Below are positions 61,202 to 64,000 of a stretch of DNA of 64,000 nucleotides, in pieces. Position numbers and translations under genes: made by a program. Position 1 is the stretch's first letter; the number at the start of each line of letters is the position of its first letter. This DNA comes from Lachnospiraceae bacterium (GTDB lineage Bacteria > Bacillota > Clostridia > Lachnospirales > Lachnospiraceae): assembly GCA_016290615.1 (NCBI GenBank), contig JAEEUS010000006.1, positions 1 through 64,000 on the forward strand, given 5' to 3'. The notes beneath the pieces are model-generated. The model saw only the letters and a program-made list of their open reading frames with translations, did no database searches and was not told where the DNA came from.

Positions 61202-62321
61202 AAATCACATCCTTTAAGGCTGCCTTAAACTTACGATAATATGCTTCTTTGCTATATTCAAATTTCACTATTTCCTGAGCTCTATGCATCATATATAATA
61301 ATTCTTTATCATCACACATGCAAATTTCATCTAAAACTCTACTAAGTTCAGGTTCAGTAGCTTTAGACATACAAAATCCACAATCTCCAACCCTAATACC
61401 ATCTGCTTTTGAAACAATTGGTATCAACCCCAAATTCATACCTGTCAAAACAGAAGTGCAAGTCCCCTCACTGCAGCTCATGCTTATTATATATCCACAC
61501 TTATTAACAACATTTCGAAACTCATCATCATTTACGTCTAAATAATCAAACAATTTAACTCTATCTGATTTTAACTCTTCACTATATGAGTCCTTAAAAC
61601 CAGAATCAATATTACCAATTATATATAATGTAAACTCATTCTTTTTAGATAGAACTTCAATTACCAAATCAAGTCCTTTATGAATACATCCATTCCCACA
61701 CAGAAATAATATGGTTCTCTTGCATCTTTGAATATCTACATTTCGAACCGGTATTGTTTCATTAATCATTGACACTGAGCCCACATTGTAACACTTACAA
61801 TTAAGCCATGAATAAGACTCCCTTACCCAATCATTATCCCCACCTAGAATAACGGCACTAGAATTGTACAAGCTCTGAATGTTTAAGATTAGATCACTCT
61901 CTATATCAAATCTATTTACTCCGTAATATCCCTTTCCGCGCTTAAACAATTCCACCCATCTCATAGTTTCAAGATAATTAGAATAAACAAAACATGTTCC
62001 TGTAGCTAAGTAGATTCTTTTGCATTCTTCCCTACACCTTTTATATGTTTTGCTGTAGCCTTCACCCATACCGATAATAAGATCATATTTTTTCAAATTT
62101 AGCTTTCTTGTATACTCAAAATATATAACATCAACGTTGTATTCTTCTTCAAACAAGCATTTGTTTATTATTTTAGATTTAAAATAGTTAGGATGAGTAA
62201 TATTATTAGAAATAAATGGCCTAGTAACATATATAAGTAGACATTGCTTCTTGAAATTCGTTCTATTTACATTTCTAATTAGAATGTTCTTTGTTACTCT
62301 CTTTAAGATATTTTTGTCCAT
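61179..62321 (-). CDS. Glycosyltransferase, GT4-like (GT-B fold)
   Basis: A 380-residue probable GT-B glycosyltransferase. The C-terminal half shows TILFLCGNGCIHKGLDLVIE (donor-domain start), LYIIGNIDSGF, and YIISMSCSEGTCTSVLTGMN. The last is the E-x7-E region of GT4 enzymes, but the second Glu is Thr here. The acceptor and donor sugars cannot be predicted. It ends inside the flippase gene and starts one base after the polymerase stop, so the three are one operon. AAGG lies upstream at a slightly long distance. Confidence 0.75.
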   Translation of the reverse strand: MDKNILKRVTKNILIRNVNRTNFKKQCLLIYVTRPFISNNITHPNYFKSKIINKCLFEEEYNVDVIYFEYTRKLNLKKYDLIIGMGEGYSKTYKRCREECKRIYLATGTCFVYSNYLETMRWVELFKRGKGYYGVNRFDIESDLILNIQSLYNSSAVILGGDNDWVRESYSWLNCKCYNVGSVSMINETIPVRNVDIQRCKRTILFLCGNGCIHKGLDLVIEVLSKKNEFTLYIIGNIDSGFKDSYSEELKSDRVKLFDYLDVNDDEFRNVVNKCGYIISMSCSEGTCTSVLTGMNLGLIPIVSKADGIRVGDCGFCMSKATEPELSRVLDEICMCDDKELLYMMHRAQEIVKFEYSKEAYYRKFKAALKDVIYGYEIGS

Positions 62322-62322
62322 T

Positions 62323-63585
62323 TTATATATTTACACCTTTTCGTTTCTCAAATAAACTGTTTAACATCTTCATTATATATGGAAGAACAATAGAAAACTC
62401 AAATATATTCTTTGTGAATGCAATAGGAATACTATCCCGAAAAATAGTGAACATAAGATTGGCACTTAATAAGCAGTAGACTGTTTTGGTAAAATAACTA
62501 TTCTTCCGTATTAATGAGGAAATATATCTCCCTAGAAGAAAAAAGAATATAATAGCCCCAATTATCCCATAGTCAAGAATATATGATGTAAAAAAATGTG
62601 TAGCGCCCAAAGGGGATTCAATACCTTCGCCTAACGAAAAAACATCCTTTATATATGAGATTTTATCTGGGAAAACACGATAAGGAACCAAATTAATAAA
62701 TCCACTAATTGTGATGGACGGAAACGAAAACGCTTTATTAATCTTGTTTTTACTAATATATGAAACTAACGAATATGAAGTATATATTGGCTCTTGCAAT
62801 ATGTTAAAGAATACTCTATCTATTTCAAATCCTGTTTTTCTTCTTAAAACCCCGATTAGTCCAGCCACAAAGAGAAGGCCACCGAATATCACAAGCGCAT
62901 TCTTTAACGAAATACCTTTTGATGTATATATGGAATAAGAAATCATCAACGCAAAAACGCAAGTAACAACGTATAACCTCCCACCCATTGTTAATAACAA
63001 AAAGCTAAATACGCAAAACAATACCCCCCATTTGCTATAAAAGAATTTTCTGAATCTAATTCTATTCGGGCATGAAAAAATATAAAATAAAAGTATTGAT
63101 ACTATCATGATAGTGAATGCAGATATCGCTCCTTTATTAACATTCGTTTTTCCTGTGTATCCTTTAAACAAGAAAGTACTATTCCAAAATACAAGTATCA
63201 CTGCGATAATTAAAACTGGAAATGTAAAAAGCTTTTCAGAAAATAAAAAAGAGGTATGTTCTGCTGTTTTATCAGCAAATAAGAATTCTCCTTTTTTCAT
63301 TTCACTTCCCAAAATAAATGACATATATAGCAAAAATGAAATAACTATGTATTTAACAATATCAGAGCTATCAATTCCACTATATCTTTTTTGCAAAGTT
63401 CTATATGCAAAATCATCAAAGCTGGGATTCAACTCGTAAATCAGCAATGGCAATACGGCATAATAAAAGAATCCTAAAGAAAAACAGAAATAATGATTAA
63501 TAACCAGCTTTTTATTTATTATACTCTTGGAAAGAATTATGTAAACTATTATCAATGATTCGGTTAACAATAAGAATATTCTCAT
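62323..63585 (-). CDS. Polysaccharide repeat-unit polymerase (Wzy/EpsG-like)
   Basis: A 420-residue membrane protein with about ten to twelve helices and a larger loop (about 260-320, with YISKNKINKAFSFPS and LVPYRVFPDKISYIKDVFSL). That topology is seen in oligosaccharide repeat-unit polymerases. No soluble enzyme motif is visible. It lies between two glycosyltransferase genes in a locus that also has a flippase, which is the main reason for the call. The start is taken as the ATG at 63583-63585; only a weak GGTAG precedes it. A TTG five codons earlier is possible. Confidence 0.72.
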   Translation of the reverse strand: MRIFLLLTESLIIVYIILSKSIINKKLVINHYFCFSLGFFYYAVLPLLIYELNPSFDDFAYRTLQKRYSGIDSSDIVKYIVISFLLYMSFILGSEMKKGEFLFADKTAEHTSFLFSEKLFTFPVLIIAVILVFWNSTFLFKGYTGKTNVNKGAISAFTIMIVSILLFYIFSCPNRIRFRKFFYSKWGVLFCVFSFLLLTMGGRLYVVTCVFALMISYSIYTSKGISLKNALVIFGGLLFVAGLIGVLRRKTGFEIDRVFFNILQEPIYTSYSLVSYISKNKINKAFSFPSITISGFINLVPYRVFPDKISYIKDVFSLGEGIESPLGATHFFTSYILDYGIIGAIIFFFLLGRYISSLIRKNSYFTKTVYCLLSANLMFTIFRDSIPIAFTKNIFEFSIVLPYIMKMLNSLFEKRKGVNI

Positions 63586-63610
63586 TTTTGTCACTACCAA
63601 TAATATCCAT

Positions 63611-64000
63611 TTATAACAACATTAATTCTATATACTGCAGAGCTACAGTTTTTGAACTATACTTCATTAACAGTTCTTCTGTTTTTAATATATCATTACA
63701 TTTCAATCCAGTTTGAATCTTACGAATCCATTCAGAATAATCTCTAGCATCATCAACATAATTCACTAAATTATCAGTAACTTCAACTAAACTCGTACAT
63801 TTTGTCGTCAACACAGGGACATTAAACGCCATAGCTTCAATAGGTGGCATACCAAATCCTTCAAATATACTAGGGAATAAAAACGCATAACAATTCTTAT
63901 ATAACAAGTTTCTTATTGAATCTTCCACGAAACCCGTTATGATAATGTCATCTAAAATCCCCAAATCCTTAGAATACTCTATTAATTCTCTTTCTTGCGA
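63611..64000 (-). CDS. Glycosyltransferase, GT4 family, partial (5' end off the window)
   Basis: The last 129 codons of a GT4-type glycosyltransferase; the frame stays open to base 64000, so the start is outside. ILDDIIITGFVED, NCYAFLFPSIFEGFGMPPIEA (complete E-x7-E motif) and NVPVLTTKCTSLVEVTDN are the donor-binding C-terminal domain of the family. It is followed 25 bp later by the polymerase gene and belongs to the same AT-rich polysaccharide locus. Confidence 0.88.
   Translation of the reverse strand, partial: SQERELIEYSKDLGILDDIIITGFVEDSIRNLLYKNCYAFLFPSIFEGFGMPPIEAMAFNVPVLTTKCTSLVEVTDNLVNYVDDARDYSEWIRKIQTGLKCNDILKTEELLMKYSSKTVALQYIELMLL

Overview
The window reads as a chromosomal segment of an anaerobic, low-GC Gram-positive bacterium, most likely a Lachnospiraceae member close to Butyrivibrio or its relatives. 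This is inferred from gene content: a complete rnfCDGEAB operon, a two-subunit transketolase, a Na+-translocating biotin-dependent decarboxylase cluster, ispH overlapping an S1-domain gene, VanW and GH25 cell-wall proteins, and sigma-A type promoters with strong Shine-Dalgarno sites. Almost every gene is on the minus strand; only the amidase lipoprotein (2378-3814) and a YprB-like nuclease (26359-27471) are on the plus strand. I see no tRNA, rRNA, CRISPR array, insertion sequence or prophage gene.

Layout. 1-2210: a GntR(YtrA)/ABC operon running off the left edge, with a palindrome-rich promoter. 2378-4501: a secreted amidase converging on rpe. 4559-12452: pentose metabolism (split transketolase, ribulose-5-phosphate 4-epimerase, FGGY sugar kinase) just downstream of a heterodimeric ABC exporter. 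12628-19211: PEP carboxykinase, an aminopeptidase, citrate synthase and threonine synthase. 19269-26223: the Rnf operon with two extra downstream genes, a membrane-anchored GH25 lysozyme and an AP2/HNH-like protein. 26359-33941: nuclease, CheR, S1-domain protein/IspH/Cmk, a flavoprotein, and RpiR and TetR regulators. 34447-39393: a five-gene biotin-dependent carboxyltransferase/Na+ pump cluster with two different carboxyltransferases. 39550-43606: a diguanylate cyclase, an acidic protein, ScpB, ScpA and a phosphoesterase. 43675-46630: rpsU and alaS. 46707-54490: envelope genes, including an ApbE flavin transferase fused to a large multi-pass membrane domain beside a DUF2298-like membrane protein. 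54567-59267: NERD helicase, glycosyltransferase/phosphoglycosyltransferase fusion and a second diguanylate cyclase. 59702-64000: a clearly more AT-rich polysaccharide locus (flippase, glycosyltransferase, polymerase, partial glycosyltransferase).

How the genes fit together. Rnf (ferredoxin:NAD oxidoreductase coupled to an ion gradient) and the OadB-type pump point to ion-gradient energetics. PEP carboxykinase, citrate synthase and the oxaloacetate/acyl-CoA carboxyltransferases sit at the C3/C4 node. The ApbE fusion is a candidate for attaching FMN to RnfG and RnfD, both of which carry the SGAT acceptor motif in this window. The right third is devoted to cell envelope and exopolysaccharide, with c-di-GMP synthases embedded in those operons.

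Many gene starts were moved from the longest reading frame to the codon with a properly spaced Shine-Dalgarno site. Two genes (2378 and 43606) may be translated from leaderless transcripts. The leftmost gene was reassigned to a different frame from the longest ATG/TTG frame there. All assignments come from reading motifs by eye; no database search was possible.
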